Source of the DNA: [Clostridium] ultunense DSM 10521
Lineage (GTDB): Bacteria; Bacillota; Clostridia; Tissierellales; Tepidimicrobiaceae
Direction of reading: 5' to 3'
Length of the DNA stretch: 64,000 nt
Assembly: GCF_000511955.1 (NCBI RefSeq)
Contig: NZ_AZSU01000002.1
Span: forward strand, 302,223 to 366,222
Made by a program: the position numbers and the translations under genes. The notes beneath the pieces are model-generated. The model was given only the letters and a program-made list of their open reading frames with translations, searched no databases and was not told the DNA's origin. This document shows, one piece after another, positions 17,390 through 27,824 of this stretch (its first letter is position 1; each line of letters opens with the position of its first letter).

Positions 17390-18748
17390 ATGCGTTTAGA
17401 GATATTTGATTTTATTGATGATACCATAGTTTTGGTAGACGGGATGAGGGATTTATTAGAGGAAGGCAATAGGGAGTTAGAATATTTCTTTAAAGAAAAA
17501 TTTTTAGACTTGGATAATATACTAAATATTAGTTCGAGAGTTAAATCTTCCATGAGTTTAAAGGAAAAGATATTTAGAAACAATTTTTATTTAAAATATG
17601 ATTCGCCAGGGGAGCTGATTGAGAATCTATCGGATCTAATTGGAGTAAGGATTGAATGTAGATTTATTGAAGATGAAGAAGAGGTATATGGTAAGCTATT
17701 TGAAATATTCAATAAACCTGAAGGAAATGGTTATTATTATAATGAAGGAAAGCCTAATATATTGCTTAAATTAGATGAAAAACAGCCCCAGCTACAAAAA
17801 AACGGTTTTGGTATATATAAAATTGATGGGAAATATATTAAAGATAATAGGGTATTAAAATTTGAATTACAGATCAAATCTCTTGTAAACGTATTTTGGG
17901 GGGAAGTAGAACATAAGGTATTGTATAAAAATTACAAATATCTACTTACAGAGGAATTGTTTAAGGACGTAATGTATTCCTTGAGGGAAAATTTAAGTAT
18001 GGTGGATAGACAACTGATGATTCTGTTTAATCATTTGAAGGATATGGATGAGTCCAATATAGATAAGAGAAGGGAACAATTAGAGTCCATCCTATCCAAG
18101 TTAATATATGAGATATATTCAGAAAAGACAAAAAAGGAATTTGGTTTTGTTGTGGATTATAGGAAATCCTGTGATGTAATTGTATCCTATGTTTTAAGGA
18201 AAAATGGTTCTAAGGAGCCACAAAGTTATGATGAAGTGTTTTTAAAAGTTCTAGAAAGACTTTATAGAATAAAGGAAAATGAGATATATTTGGATAGACA
18301 TATAGAGTTTGAAAGGGAAATAGAATACGAAGATGATTTTTGTGAAAAAATTGGGGAGGCTATTTTAGAGATAATAAACAAGGATTTCAAATGGAACCTA
18401 TTCTTTAAGATAATATTCCAATTGGAAACGGGTAATAATGCAGAAGAATTTGAAGGGTTCCTAGTATTCCTGAGAAATCGTTTTCATGACAATTTAAAAC
18501 TTAATCAAGGGCTAAATGCTAAATTTTCTCAAGGAGAAAGGGAAGAGATTATAGAATATATTATGAATTTAGTAGCGGATAGTTTTATAAATAATAGAGA
18601 AATAGAGTTTATAAATGATGATAATATAGATTGCATGAATCATAAGATAAATGTAACCTTAAACAAGGTTATGAATTATGATATGTGGAAGGAGAATATC
18701 AAATATTTTACCGACGAGTTTATGATGAAACTTAATAATTATAAATAA
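17390..18748 (+). CDS. RelA/SpoT-domain alarmone synthetase-like protein
   Basis: 452 aa. Residues ~35-215 carry the (p)ppGpp synthetase fold: RVKSSMSLKEKIFRNN (ATP/Arg region), DLIGVRIEC (catalytic Asp region) and ELQIKSLVNVFWGEVEHKV (conserved Glu-Gln). There is no HD hydrolase domain upstream and no recognisable TGS/ACT tail; the C-terminal ~230 residues are helical and unrecognised. It may make alarmone in response to an unknown signal. Longer than typical small alarmone synthetases (~210-250 aa). Its convergent neighbour is rhaA, separated by a palindromic repeat. Confidence 0.8.
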   Translation: MRLEIFDFIDDTIVLVDGMRDLLEEGNRELEYFFKEKFLDLDNILNISSRVKSSMSLKEKIFRNNFYLKYDSPGELIENLSDLIGVRIECRFIEDEEEVYGKLFEIFNKPEGNGYYYNEGKPNILLKLDEKQPQLQKNGFGIYKIDGKYIKDNRVLKFELQIKSLVNVFWGEVEHKVLYKNYKYLLTEELFKDVMYSLRENLSMVDRQLMILFNHLKDMDESNIDKRREQLESILSKLIYEIYSEKTKKEFGFVVDYRKSCDVIVSYVLRKNGSKEPQSYDEVFLKVLERLYRIKENEIYLDRHIEFEREIEYEDDFCEKIGEAILEIINKDFKWNLFFKIIFQLETGNNAEEFEGFLVFLRNRFHDNLKLNQGLNAKFSQGEREEIIEYIMNLVADSFINNREIEFINDDNIDCMNHKINVTLNKVMNYDMWKENIKYFTDEFMMKLNNYK

Positions 18749-18753
18749 TAATA

Positions 18754-18797
18754 AATAAGTTCCTTTTTGGTGCCTGGCACCGAAAAAGGAACTTATT
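18754..18797. repeat. Palindromic repeat, copy A (GGTGCC-GGCACC family)
   Basis: 44-bp near-perfect hairpin AATAAGTTCCTTTTTGGTGCC ... GGAACTTATT with a GGTGCC/GGCACC centre. It lies between convergent genes, where it can end transcription from both sides. Related copies are at 31962, 35897 and 55104. Confidence 0.9.
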
Positions 18798-18801
18798 GTT
18801 C

Positions 18802-20055
18802 TTATTTTCTTTTAGATAATTCTTCTTCTTCATATTTTTTAACTATACTATACCATTCATCTTGGATTGGAACATTGTTAATATTACAATAGTAGTTCCA
18901 AATATCACCAAAAGGATAAGATTTAAGCTCTTCCATTAATACTAATCTTTTAGTGAAATCTCCTTCTTCTTGTAGTTTTTTCAATTCTCCATTGGGCATT
19001 AAAAGGGCAAATAATAATGCTTTTATCATATTTCTAGTGCCTAAAACCCAGGCGGCAACTCGATTGATACTTGCGTCAAAGAAATCTAAACCAATAATTA
19101 CCCTATCTAATGCATCGTTTCTAACAATTTCTTTGGCAATTTCTTGCAGTTCGTCATCAAAAGTAATAACATGATCGCTATCCCAGCGAACAGGTCTACT
19201 AACATGTAATGCTACCTTATCGTTAAATAACAGCATAGATGGTATTTTATCTGATATAACTTCAGTAGGATGGAAATGCCCAGCGTCTAATAGATATATT
19301 TTGTTGTTCTTAGCTGCATAATTCATATAGAACTCATGGGATCCAACAGTATAGGATTCTACACCTATTCCAAATAATTTGGATTCAACTGAGTCTATAT
19401 TATATTTTTCATCTATTTCTTCTTCGAATATTTTATCTAATGAATCCTTAAGCCTTTTTCTTGGAGTAAGTCTATCGCTAGGTATATCCTTAAACCCATC
19501 AGGGATCCAAATATTGGTTAAGCAAGGTTGGCCTAATTCCTTTCCAAAATATTCTCCAATCTTTCTAGACCTTTTACAATGTTCTATCCAGAAGGTTCTT
19601 ATATCTTCATCTGAATGGGAAAGGGTGGCTTCTTCAGCTTTTGGATGGGAGAATAGGGTAGGGTTAAAATCCAATCCTAGGCCCATCTTTTTTGCCCATT
19701 CCACCCAGTTTTGAAAATGTTTAGGTTCAATTTCATCTCTATCAACGGCTTCACCATCGGTTTCTGCATAGATGGCATGTAGATTAACCTTGTGTTTTCC
19801 TGGAATCAAACTTAATGCTTTTTCTAAATCCTTTCTCAATTCTTCAGGATTTCTAGCTTTTCCGGGATAATTTCCCGTTACATCGATTCCACCAGATAGT
19901 GAACGTTCTTCAACCTCAAAACCGGTAATATCATCACCTTGCCAACAATGGATTGATATTTTAACTTTAGATAATTTTTCAAGAGCATGGTCCACATCTA
20001 TACCTAATTTTTCATAATCCTTTTTTGCTAATTGGAATCTTTCATTAATATTCAT
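18802..20055 (-). CDS. rhaA: L-rhamnose isomerase
   Basis: 417 aa, full family length. Seen: [10 protein letters not shown] near the start, the LHAIYAET region, the metal-ligand stretches [11 protein letters not shown] and [11 protein letters not shown], and [16 protein letters not shown]. Converts L-rhamnose to L-rhamnulose (Mn-dependent) in the cytoplasm. RBS GGAGGT 7 nt before the ATG. No rhamnulokinase or aldolase is next to it; the AraB-type kinase at 28.8 kb is internally deleted, so the pathway may be interrupted here. Confidence 0.93.
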   Translation of the reverse strand: MNINERFQLAKKDYEKLGIDVDHALEKLSKVKISIHCWQGDDITGFEVEERSLSGGIDVTGNYPGKARNPEELRKDLEKALSLIPGKHKVNLHAIYAETDGEAVDRDEIEPKHFQNWVEWAKKMGLGLDFNPTLFSHPKAEEATLSHSDEDIRTFWIEHCKRSRKIGEYFGKELGQPCLTNIWIPDGFKDIPSDRLTPRKRLKDSLDKIFEEEIDEKYNIDSVESKLFGIGVESYTVGSHEFYMNYAAKNNKIYLLDAGHFHPTEVISDKIPSMLLFNDKVALHVSRPVRWDSDHVITFDDELQEIAKEIVRNDALDRVIIGLDFFDASINRVAAWVLGTRNMIKALLFALLMPNGELKKLQEEGDFTKRLVLMEELKSYPFGDIWNYYCNINNVPIQDEWYSIVKKYEEEELSKRK

Positions 20056-20249
20056 CTTATACCTCCTGATTGACGTTATTTATCAAAATCTATACTATCT
20101 ATTTTAATTTACTATCTATTTTAGTTTAGGAGATTACATATGAAATCGGTTCCATGATAAGCTATTAACTAAATTATATATTTTAAAAGGAGGCATTTTA
20201 ATATCCATATTTGTTAAGTTTATTAACCTTATTTGCAAAAAGGAATATT

Positions 20250-21209
20250 TTAACTAACGGTATCCCTATATTTTTTCGGAGTTTTATTATACTTTTCTTT
20301 AAAAATTTTATAGAAATAGGTCAAATTCTCATAGCCTATAGATTGGGCGGTTTCTGATATAGGTAAATTAGTAGATTTAAGTAGCTCTGCAGCTTTACTT
20401 AAACGTTTTTCTTGCAGTAATTCATTGAAGGTTAATTCTGTATATTTTTTGATGATTCGACTTAATTTATAATGGGGTTGCATTAGTTTATCTGATATTT
20501 CATATAAGGTTGCAGTTTTATAATTTGTATCAATATAGTTTAAAGTATCTAAAACCAATTTCTTTTCATAATCATTGGCAGAATAGCCTTCAATAGAATC
20601 GGAGTTTTTGGCCAATTCAATTAATAATAGACCTACTAATAATTTTATTGTAGCCTCACTCATGGTAGAAGGCTTGTACAATTCCCACATGATTTTATCT
20701 ATAGTCTCATGAATTTCTTTGTTTTGCGATACCTTAAAATATAGATACTCGGCTCTCGCGTCGTTTGTATACAATGTGGTCAATAGGAAGTCACAAATAA
20801 TATTATCGTTATCTAAGAAGGTTAAAATATAATTGAAAAATTCAGGCTTTATTATAAAATTAATTGCAATATCCCTGTATTCCGACGGAAGGACTTCATG
20901 GGAGATTTGCTGGTTTAAAAAGATCAACTCCCCCTCTTTTAGGGTTAATTTTTGAGAATTAACTACCTGCCTAAAACTACCTTTATACACATATATAAGT
21001 TCAATAAAATTATGCTTATGTTCAGGAAAATGTACGAATCTAGGATGTTTACGAATATCTATTAATTTATTCTTAGTCAATAGTTTATTGCTATCAACGA
21101 TAAAATCAACATCGTCTGTATATAAGCTTTGGTTAACATCAGCTCCCTCTAAAATATCAATTTCCTCTTTGGTTAATGCCAGTAATTTATAATACATTTG
21201 CTTTTTCAA
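20250..21209 (-). CDS. AraC-family transcriptional activator (RhaS/RhaR-like)
   Basis: 319 aa. N-terminal cupin sensor (HPRFVHFPEHKHNFIELIYV, residues ~55-75) and C-terminal double helix-turn-helix (~residues 215-315) with the family pattern SISETAQSIGYENLTYFYKIFKEKY-like. TTG start at 21209 with GGGTGAT upstream; ATG 21197 is an alternative. Upstream of rhaA on the same strand with a 194-bp gap, so it probably activates rhamnose genes. Divergent from the LacI gene. Confidence 0.88.
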   Translation of the reverse strand: MKKQMYYKLLALTKEEIDILEGADVNQSLYTDDVDFIVDSNKLLTKNKLIDIRKHPRFVHFPEHKHNFIELIYVYKGSFRQVVNSQKLTLKEGELIFLNQQISHEVLPSEYRDIAINFIIKPEFFNYILTFLDNDNIICDFLLTTLYTNDARAEYLYFKVSQNKEIHETIDKIMWELYKPSTMSEATIKLLVGLLLIELAKNSDSIEGYSANDYEKKLVLDTLNYIDTNYKTATLYEISDKLMQPHYKLSRIIKKYTELTFNELLQEKRLSKAAELLKSTNLPISETAQSIGYENLTYFYKIFKEKYNKTPKKYRDTVS

Positions 21210-21324
21210 GGAATCACCCTTTCCATTGTGATTATATATATCTTACTAGATATTGAGGACATAGTTCAAGGGTAGAATGGGAGGTAAAATTTACTTTTGC
21301 CTATATATTCAAATAGTAATTTTC

Positions 21325-21353
21325 TTGACAATGAAGATTTAATTATGTAATAT
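21325..21353 (+). promoter_or_regulatory. Sigma-A type promoter of the LacI-family gene
   Basis: TTGACA (21325-21330) and TAATAT (21348-21353) with 17-bp spacing, 43 nt before the ATG. Confidence 0.7.
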
Positions 21354-21396
21354 ATATGTAAATCCTTTGGACAACCTAGAAGGATGGAGATTACAT

Positions 21397-22413
21397 ATGA
21401 GAGTGACTAGGAATGATGTAGCTAAAAGGGCAGGAGTTTCTACTGCCACCGTATCCTATGTTATTAATAACAAGGATAATATTTCAGAAAAAACAAAGAA
21501 AAAAGTATTAGAAGCAGTCCGGGAATTAAATTATAAGCCGGACATGATTGCACGTAGCATGGTAACCAAAGAAACTAAACAATTGAGTATAATACTCAAT
21601 GATATTGCAAATCCATTCTATAGCGAGATGGTATTAGGATTTGAAAACATAGCTATGGAAAAAGGTTACTTTGTCAATGTGTGCACTGGTTATAAAAATT
21701 TAACTAAGTATTTAGATAGTTTTATTGAAAGAAGAATAGATGGAGTCTTTATGGCTGCTATTCCCTATAAATTTGATGTAAACAAGATGTATGAGTTAAC
21801 CAATGTAGGGATAAAAGTTGTAATGTTTGGGGATTCAAAGGCTGATATTAAGAGGATATCTTCTATTGAAAACGATCACATTCAAGGGATGGATATAGCC
21901 ATCAAACATTTAAAAGATTTAGGCCATAAACGGATAGCCTATGTAAGTGGTTTTGGGTTAGAACATAGATTTGATAAAAGGTTGGAAGGCTACTTAAAAG
22001 CTATAAAAAAGTACAATCTTTGTGAAGATATGGGTTTAATCGTTACTAATACCAAGGAACCATATGATACCACTATAGATACGGGTATTAGACTTACTAG
22101 GAAATTGTTAAATTCAGGACAAGAATTTACTGCAATAGTATGTACCAATGATTTAATGGCCTTTGGAGCCATTCATGCATTGAAGCAAAATAATTTAAAG
22201 ATTCCAAGGGATGTTTCAGTTGTAGGAATAGACGATATAAGTATGGCTAAAATATGGAATCCTTCCTTAACTACATTACAGGTACCTAAAATAGATACTG
22301 GGAGGAAGGCATTTCAATTCTTGTATTCCAATATTAAAAATGGGGATACAGGATACCATGTAAACGATTTGGAATTAATCGTGAGAGATTCTACAGGACC
22401 AGCAGCCACTTAA
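21397..22413 (+). CDS. LacI-family transcriptional regulator
   Basis: 338 aa from ATG 21397 (AGAAGGATGGAGA upstream; a TTG ten codons earlier is less likely). The N-terminal LacI helix-turn-helix VTRNDVAKRAGVSTATVSYV (2-21) and hinge region are canonical, and the periplasmic-binding-protein core ends with GIDDISMAKIWNPSLTTLQV. It should repress sugar genes until a sugar ligand binds. It precedes the damaged ABC system; candidate operators lie in the gap to that system. Confidence 0.9.
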   Translation: MRVTRNDVAKRAGVSTATVSYVINNKDNISEKTKKKVLEAVRELNYKPDMIARSMVTKETKQLSIILNDIANPFYSEMVLGFENIAMEKGYFVNVCTGYKNLTKYLDSFIERRIDGVFMAAIPYKFDVNKMYELTNVGIKVVMFGDSKADIKRISSIENDHIQGMDIAIKHLKDLGHKRIAYVSGFGLEHRFDKRLEGYLKAIKKYNLCEDMGLIVTNTKEPYDTTIDTGIRLTRKLLNSGQEFTAIVCTNDLMAFGAIHALKQNNLKIPRDVSVVGIDDISMAKIWNPSLTTLQVPKIDTGRKAFQFLYSNIKNGDTGYHVNDLELIVRDSTGPAAT

Positions 22414-22458
22414 AAATACAGGATAAGTGGGGTAAATAAGAAATATTATATTGATAAA

Positions 22459-22625
22459 AATTTACACGAGTAAGTAAAATGAAAATATTAACCAAAAGAT
22501 TACCTATAAAAATAAATAATTGAGGATTTTATAATTTCGTGAAAGGGATACAGATATTGAAAACGCTAATGCATAAATAATGAGAGGATTATCTTTCAAA
22601 TTTTGCGCTAAATTTATGCGAGTAA
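22459..22625 (+). promoter_or_regulatory. Candidate LacI-family operators (two direct repeats plus a cre-like site)
   Basis: AATTTACACGAGTAA near 22459-22474 and AATTTATGCGAGTAA at 22611-22625 differ at two bases. Between them, TTGAAAACGCTAATGCA (22557-22573) resembles a cre/LacI-type operator with a central CG. They lie between the LacI gene and the ABC operon. The assignment is positional; no binding partner can be proved from sequence. Confidence 0.45.
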
Positions 22626-22647
22626 ATTACCTTAGGGAGGGATTGTT

Positions 22648-24021
22648 TTGAGCAATGCTTTGGAACTTAAAAATATCACTAAGACTTTTCCGGGGGTAAA
22701 GGCTTTAGATAATATGCAGCTCTCTTTAGAGAAGGGTGAAATTCATGCTATATGTGGAGAAAACGGAGCAGGGAAGTCTACCCTTATGAAGATCATAACG
22801 GGAGTCTATCAGCCAGATAAAGGAGATATTATTTTAAATGGAGAAAAGGTTACCTTTAAAAATCCAAATGAGGCTTATGATAAGGGTATTTCCATAATCT
22901 ATCAGGAGAATAGTCTATTTCCAGATTTAACGGTATTGGAAAACATGTTTATTGGCCATGAACCGACAAAGAGCATAGGGCCAATAAAGGCTATTGATTA
23001 TAAGGCTATGACCTATGATGCTGATATATTAATATTAGATGAACCTACTGCAGCATTGACTAATAGGGAGACAGAAGCTTTATTTAGGATAATCGATAGG
23101 CTGAAATCGGAGGGTGTATCCATGCTTTACATAAGCCATAGACTGGAAGAGATATTTGAAATTGCAGATAGGGTTACGGTTATTCGAGATGGTGAATATG
23201 TGGCGACCAGTGATACTAAATCCGTTACAGAAGAACAACTTATAGCTTGGATGGTTGGAAGAAATGTAGATAATTTATATCCTAAGTTCCATGTGGATAT
23301 AGGAGAAAATGTATTGGAGTTAAGGAATGTAAATCAAGAAGGAGTATTAAAAAATATTAATTTAAATCTGAAAAGGGGAGAAATTTTGGGTATATCCGGT
23401 TTGGCTGGTTCTGGTAGGACTGAATTGGCTGAAGCCATATCTGGTTTAACCCAAATAGAATCAGGTGAAATCATTTTAAATGGTGAAAAAGTGGAAATAA
23501 AAGATTATTCTAGTGCTTTAGAATATGGTATGGTATATGTTTCGGAAGATAGGAAGGAGAAGGGATTAGTAATTCCCATGGATATTAAGGAGAATATCAC
23601 GATGCCTATCTTACAAAAACTATCTAATAGCAAGGTTATAGATTTTCAAGAGGAAAGAACTATTTCCAATCATTATATGGAACAGCTTTCAATAAAGGCT
23701 CCTAGCATTGATAGTATAGTTGGGAATCTATCTGGTGGTAACCAACAGAAAGTTGCTATTGCCAAAGCCCTAGCGTGTAAACCAAAGATTTTAATTTTAG
23801 ATGAACCAACTAGAGGGGTAGATGTAGGTGCTAAATCTGAAATCCATAGACTAATAAGCCAACTTGCAAAAGAAGGATTATCTATAATTATGGTTTCTAG
23901 TGATTTGCCAGAGATTTTAGGGATGGCAGATAGGGTTTGTGTAATGAAGAATGGAACTATTGTAAAAACATTTTCTAGAGAAGAAGCCACCCAGGAAAAA
24001 GTTTTGGCTGTTTCATTATAA
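22648..24021 (+). pseudogene. Sugar ABC transporter ATPase (RbsA/RhaT type) with internal deletion
   Basis: Dual-ATPase RbsA-family protein, 457 aa against ~500 for the family. NBD1 has Walker A GENGAGKSTL (~38-47) and Q-loop IYQENS. At residue ~121 the sequence jumps from DYKAM straight to TYDADILILDEPT, losing ~40 residues that should include the LSVGQQQ signature. NBD2 is complete, with signature LSGGNQQK and DEPTRGVDVGAK. The join near 23004-23013 is in frame. Loss of the NBD1 signature should cripple the composite ATP site. TTG start with GGGAGGGA. Confidence 0.8.
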
Positions 24022-24039
24022 AAGGTGAGGGTGATATAT

Positions 24040-24738
24040 ATGGAAAGGATTAAGAATGATAGGAATAAACGAGAACTTATTTTAGGATTGTTTACCTTTG
24101 CAGCTTTTATGGTTTTATACATATTTACAAATTTTAAAACGGCTGCAGGTACAATGATGGGACTTTGTGGGTATACTGCTGCCTATTTGTCCCAGAAAGG
24201 TTTTAACTTTTTAGTTTTTATACCTGCAGCTATTATAGTAGGAGTTCTATTTGCATCTATAAATGGAATTTTAATTACTAAGTTTAAGGTTCCTGCCATG
24301 GTAGCTACCTTAGCTATGGTAAATGTCCATTTAGGTATATTTATTTTACTTCCCCATGGAGGTTGGGTTGAAAATTTACAATCTAATTTTACTAAGATAG
24401 GTAGAACCTCCTTTTTTACTGCTATACCTTTAGTATTCGTGCTTTCGTTAATACTTACAGCTATTTTACTTTGGTTTATGAAATATAGTAGATTTTCTAA
24501 AAAAATATATGCTGTTGGTGGAAATGCGGAGGCGGCTATATTATCTGGTATCCAGCCAGAGAAAGTGATTATGCAAACATATATATTAGAGGGAATACTT
24601 ATTGGAATAGCTTCTGTATTATTCTATACTCCTAAATCCATCGTTCAAGCAAACTCTACTCATGGAATGGAAATGTTATTTATTACTGCAACGGTAGTAG
24701 GGGGAACAAATATTGCTGGAGGAGAAGACTTGGTATAG
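24040..24738 (+). pseudogene. Sugar ABC transporter permease (RbsC type), deleted and truncated
   Basis: The open frame from ATG 24040 encodes RbsC-like helices: a start like ELILGLFTFAAFMVLYIFTN, VPAMVATLAMVNVHLGIF, and ATVVGGTNIAGG near the end. After the first helix it skips the family block containing TGGIDLSVGS and re-enters at MMGLCGYTAAYLS, so ~30-50 residues are missing. After VVGGTNIAGG the frame ends within four codons at the join to the binding-protein fragment, losing the last helices. Not expected to be functional. Confidence 0.75.
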
Positions 24739-25135
24739 TGATGGAATTGAAAGCAAAGCCTATAGAGAAGCTTTAGATATTTTAAATGAACATAAGGATA
24801 TTAGTGGAATATTTGGAACCAATGAAAAAACCGTTATGGGCATAGCAAGGGCTATTGAGGAAAGGGGGTTAAAGGATCAGATAAGTTTGTTTGGTTTTGA
24901 TGGAAATTACGAAGAGGTTTATTATATGGAAAAGGATATTTTATCAGCGCTAGTAGTGCAAAGACCATTTAATATGGGATACTTAGGGATTAAAACTGTG
25001 GTAGAAGAAGCAAGAAATGGACAAAAACCTCAGTATATTGATACAGGATGTAAACTAATAACAAAGGACAATCTATTTACTCCAGAAAATAACAAACTAT
25101 TATTTCCATTAATAAATAGTGGTTTTAAACAATAG
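24722..25135 (+). pseudogene. C-terminal fragment of a sugar-binding protein
   Basis: The readable frame from about 24722 begins mid-protein (TWYSDGIESKAYREALDIL) and continues through the second lobe of an RbsB-type binding protein (FGTNEKTVMGIARAIEE, LFGFDGN, VVQRPFNMGYLGIKTV). No start, signal peptide or first lobe is present, and it is joined directly to the truncated permease in a different frame. A single deletion removing the permease 3' end and the binding-protein 5' half explains both fragments. Confidence 0.8.
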
Positions 25136-25171
25136 ATACAAAAAAGAGTTTTTTAAACTTTTTATGGACGA

Positions 25172-25196
25172 AATTCCCTTCGAGGGAATTTTTTTT
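25172..25196 (+). terminator. Rho-independent terminator
   Basis: AATTCCCT / AGGGAATT stem with a TCG loop and eight T residues. It ends the first damaged ABC operon. A further AAACGTTT palindrome at ~25222-25229 upstream of the next gene could be a LacI/CcpA-type operator. Confidence 0.88.
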
Positions 25197-25258
25197 AGTA
25201 TATTATATATCTACAACAGGAAAACGTTTAAAAAGGCAAATTGAAAGGTGGGATGATA

Positions 25259-26752
25259 ATGGAGCCATATCTAGTTTCTATGGAAAATATAAGTAAATTT
25301 TTTCCAGGAGTTAAAGCATTAGATCAAGTTTCTTTCCAATTAAAAGCTGGAGAAGTACATGCTTTGTTAGGAGAGAATGGAGCGGGCAAATCCACTTTGA
25401 TGAAAGTGCTTACAGGTGTTTACCATAAAGATAATGGAGTTATAAAAATAAATGGAAAGGAAGTAGATATTGCAGATCCTAAAGCAGCACAGGAACTAGG
25501 GATAAGTATTATACATCAAGAGTTTAATCTACTTCCCCATTTGACAGTGGCTCAAAATATATTCATAGGTAGAGAACCTAGAAAAGTAAAAGGAATTTTA
25601 GATGAAAAGAAGTTAAATGAAGATGCAAAGAAGATTTTAAAAAGATTAGATTTAGATCTAGAACCAACAGATATAGTTAAAGACCTTAGTGTAGCTGAGC
25701 AACAGATGGTGGAGATTGCAAAGGCCATTTCTGTTGATAGTAGGGTATTGATTATGGACGAACCAACCGCCGCCCTTACAGAGGGAGAAGTTGAAAAACT
25801 ATTTGAAATAATTAAAACTTTTAGGAATGAGGGAATTGGGATAGTGTATATTTCCCACAAGATGGAAGAGTTTCAACATATAGTAGATAGAGCAACTGTT
25901 ATGAGGGATGGGCAGTATATTGGAACAGTAAATTTTAAAGAAACAACTTTAGACCATCTTATCCAAATGATGGTTGGAAGGGATCTGAAAGACAAATATC
26001 CAGAAAAACATGCAAAAATAGGAGAGAATTTTTTAGAAGTAAAAAACATTTCAAGAGAAAATGTTTTGGATAATATAAGCTTTAATCTTAGAAAAGGAGA
26101 AATACTAGGCATAGCAGGATTGATGGGTTCAGGTAGAACAGAACTTGCTAGGGCAATATTTGGGGCTGACCCTATAGATAAAGGAGAAATATATCTACAT
26201 GGGAAAAAAATAAATATATCTAACCCAGGAGATGCAATATCTGAAGGAATCGGCTATTTGTCAGAAGATAGGAAAAGAGATGGCCTAGCTTTAGGGTTAG
26301 ATGTAGAAGATAATATAGTGCTTGCTAGTTTGAAAGATTTTGCAAACAAATTTGGAATAGTCCAAAGGGATAAAACCCTTAAAGAAAGCGAAAAACAGGT
26401 TAAAGACTTGAAAGTAAAGACTCCTAGTTTAGCACAGAAGGTAGGTAATCTTAGTGGAGGTAATCAACAAAAAGTTATTATTGGAAAATGGTTGTGTAAG
26501 AATATGGAGGTATTTATTTTTGATGAACCAACTCGTGGAATAGATGTTGGTGCCAAGTATGAGGTTTATAATTTAATGAATCAATTGGCAGATGATGGGG
26601 CAGGAATTATAATGATTTCTTCGGAGCTACCGGAAATTCTAGGTATGAGTGATAGGGTTTTAGTAATGTGTGAAGGCAGAATAGCTGCTGAGTTAGATAT
26701 AGAGGAAGCTGATCAAGAAACGATTATGTTTTATGCAACAGGTGGAAAATAA
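25259..26752 (+). CDS. rbsA: Ribose-type sugar ABC transporter ATP-binding protein
   Basis: 497 aa from ATG 25259 (AAAGGTGGG upstream), full length for RbsA/MglA. Two ABC domains: NBD1 with GENGAGKSTL, signature LSVAEQQMVEIAKAIS and Walker B VLIMDEPTAAL; NBD2 with a degenerate Walker A (GLMGSGRTEL), LSGGNQQKVIIGKWL and FDEPTRGIDVGAK, as is normal for this family. It energises uptake of a pentose or related sugar. This is the only intact gene of its transport operon; the permease and binding protein behind it are broken. Confidence 0.9.
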   Translation: MEPYLVSMENISKFFPGVKALDQVSFQLKAGEVHALLGENGAGKSTLMKVLTGVYHKDNGVIKINGKEVDIADPKAAQELGISIIHQEFNLLPHLTVAQNIFIGREPRKVKGILDEKKLNEDAKKILKRLDLDLEPTDIVKDLSVAEQQMVEIAKAISVDSRVLIMDEPTAALTEGEVEKLFEIIKTFRNEGIGIVYISHKMEEFQHIVDRATVMRDGQYIGTVNFKETTLDHLIQMMVGRDLKDKYPEKHAKIGENFLEVKNISRENVLDNISFNLRKGEILGIAGLMGSGRTELARAIFGADPIDKGEIYLHGKKINISNPGDAISEGIGYLSEDRKRDGLALGLDVEDNIVLASLKDFANKFGIVQRDKTLKESEKQVKDLKVKTPSLAQKVGNLSGGNQQKVIIGKWLCKNMEVFIFDEPTRGIDVGAKYEVYNLMNQLADDGAGIIMISSELPEILGMSDRVLVMCEGRIAAELDIEEADQETIMFYATGGK

Positions 26753-26788
26753 AGCAGAAAGTATATATTAGAAAAGGAAGTGGTTTTA

Positions 26789-27761
26789 ATGGGAAAAGGG
26801 AAGCAAAATGTGAAAAAAATTAGCAGAGATTCAATACAAAAAATAGCAGCATTATTAAGTCTAGTAGTTTTAATCGTATTTTTCTCTATTGCTGCTGCGC
26901 CAAATTTTTTGGCACCACAAAACTTGATCAATATTATGATGCAAACAACTGTAACGGGAATTTTGGCTCTTGGAATGACTTTTGTCCTAATTACAGGCGG
27001 TATTGACTTATCCATAGGGTCTTTAATAGCTTTTTCTGGTGTAATAACTGCAGTTACAATAACAAATGGTATGTCACCAGTTATGGGATCTATAATTGGC
27101 TTAATATCAGGAGTGATCCTAGGAATTATTTCTGGATTACTAATTTCTAAAGGAAAATTACCTCCTTTTATAGCTACTTTAGGGATGATGATGTTTGCTA
27201 GAGGGGTAACATTATTGATTACTGAAGGGACACCTTTATATTTTCAAAATGCACCAAATTTCAAATATTTATCTCAAGGTAAATTAGGTCTGGTTCCTTA
27301 TCCAGTAATTTATTTCATCCTATTAGCAATAGTAAGCCATTTTATTTTGAAAAAGACGGTAATTGGAAGGTATATATTTGCAACAGGAAGTAATGAAGAA
27401 GCTGCAAGATTATCGGGAATACCTGTAGATAAGGTAAAAACTTTTGTATATATTTATTCAGGGTTGTTTGCTGCCATAGCTGGTATTATATTAGCTGCTA
27501 GATTAAACTCAGCTCAACCTACTGTTGGTGAAGGATATGAATTAGATGCTGTAGCGGCAGCTGTTATTGGTGGGACAAGCCTTGTAGGTGGAGAGGGGAA
27601 CAATAGCAGGTACAATTATAGGTGCATTTATAATGAGTATCCTTAAAAATGGACTAAACTTAATGAGTATCTCTCAGTTTTGGCAAAAAGTATTAATGGG
27701 AATAGTAATAATTGGTGCAGTATATGTAGATAGTTCTAAAAAACGTAAGTCTAAAAAATAA
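26789..27761 (+). pseudogene. rbsC: Ribose-type ABC permease with frameshift near the 3' end
   Basis: From ATG 26789 the frame encodes an RbsC-like permease (GMTFVLITGGIDLSIGSLIA, and AAAVIGGTSLVGGEG near the end). At the run GGGG (27595-27598) the frame is lost and ends at 27646. Removing one G restores GEGTIAGTIIGAFIMSILKN and the remaining helix to a TAA at 27759-27761. The change is a single-base insertion in a homopolymer, so either a real mutation or a sequencing error. Nothing else in the gene is abnormal. Confidence 0.8.
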
Positions 27762-27824
27762 AGTTTAACAAATACTAGCATCAATTATTATTAAAGTAAT
27801 AAATAAAAGAATGGGGGAAAAGGT

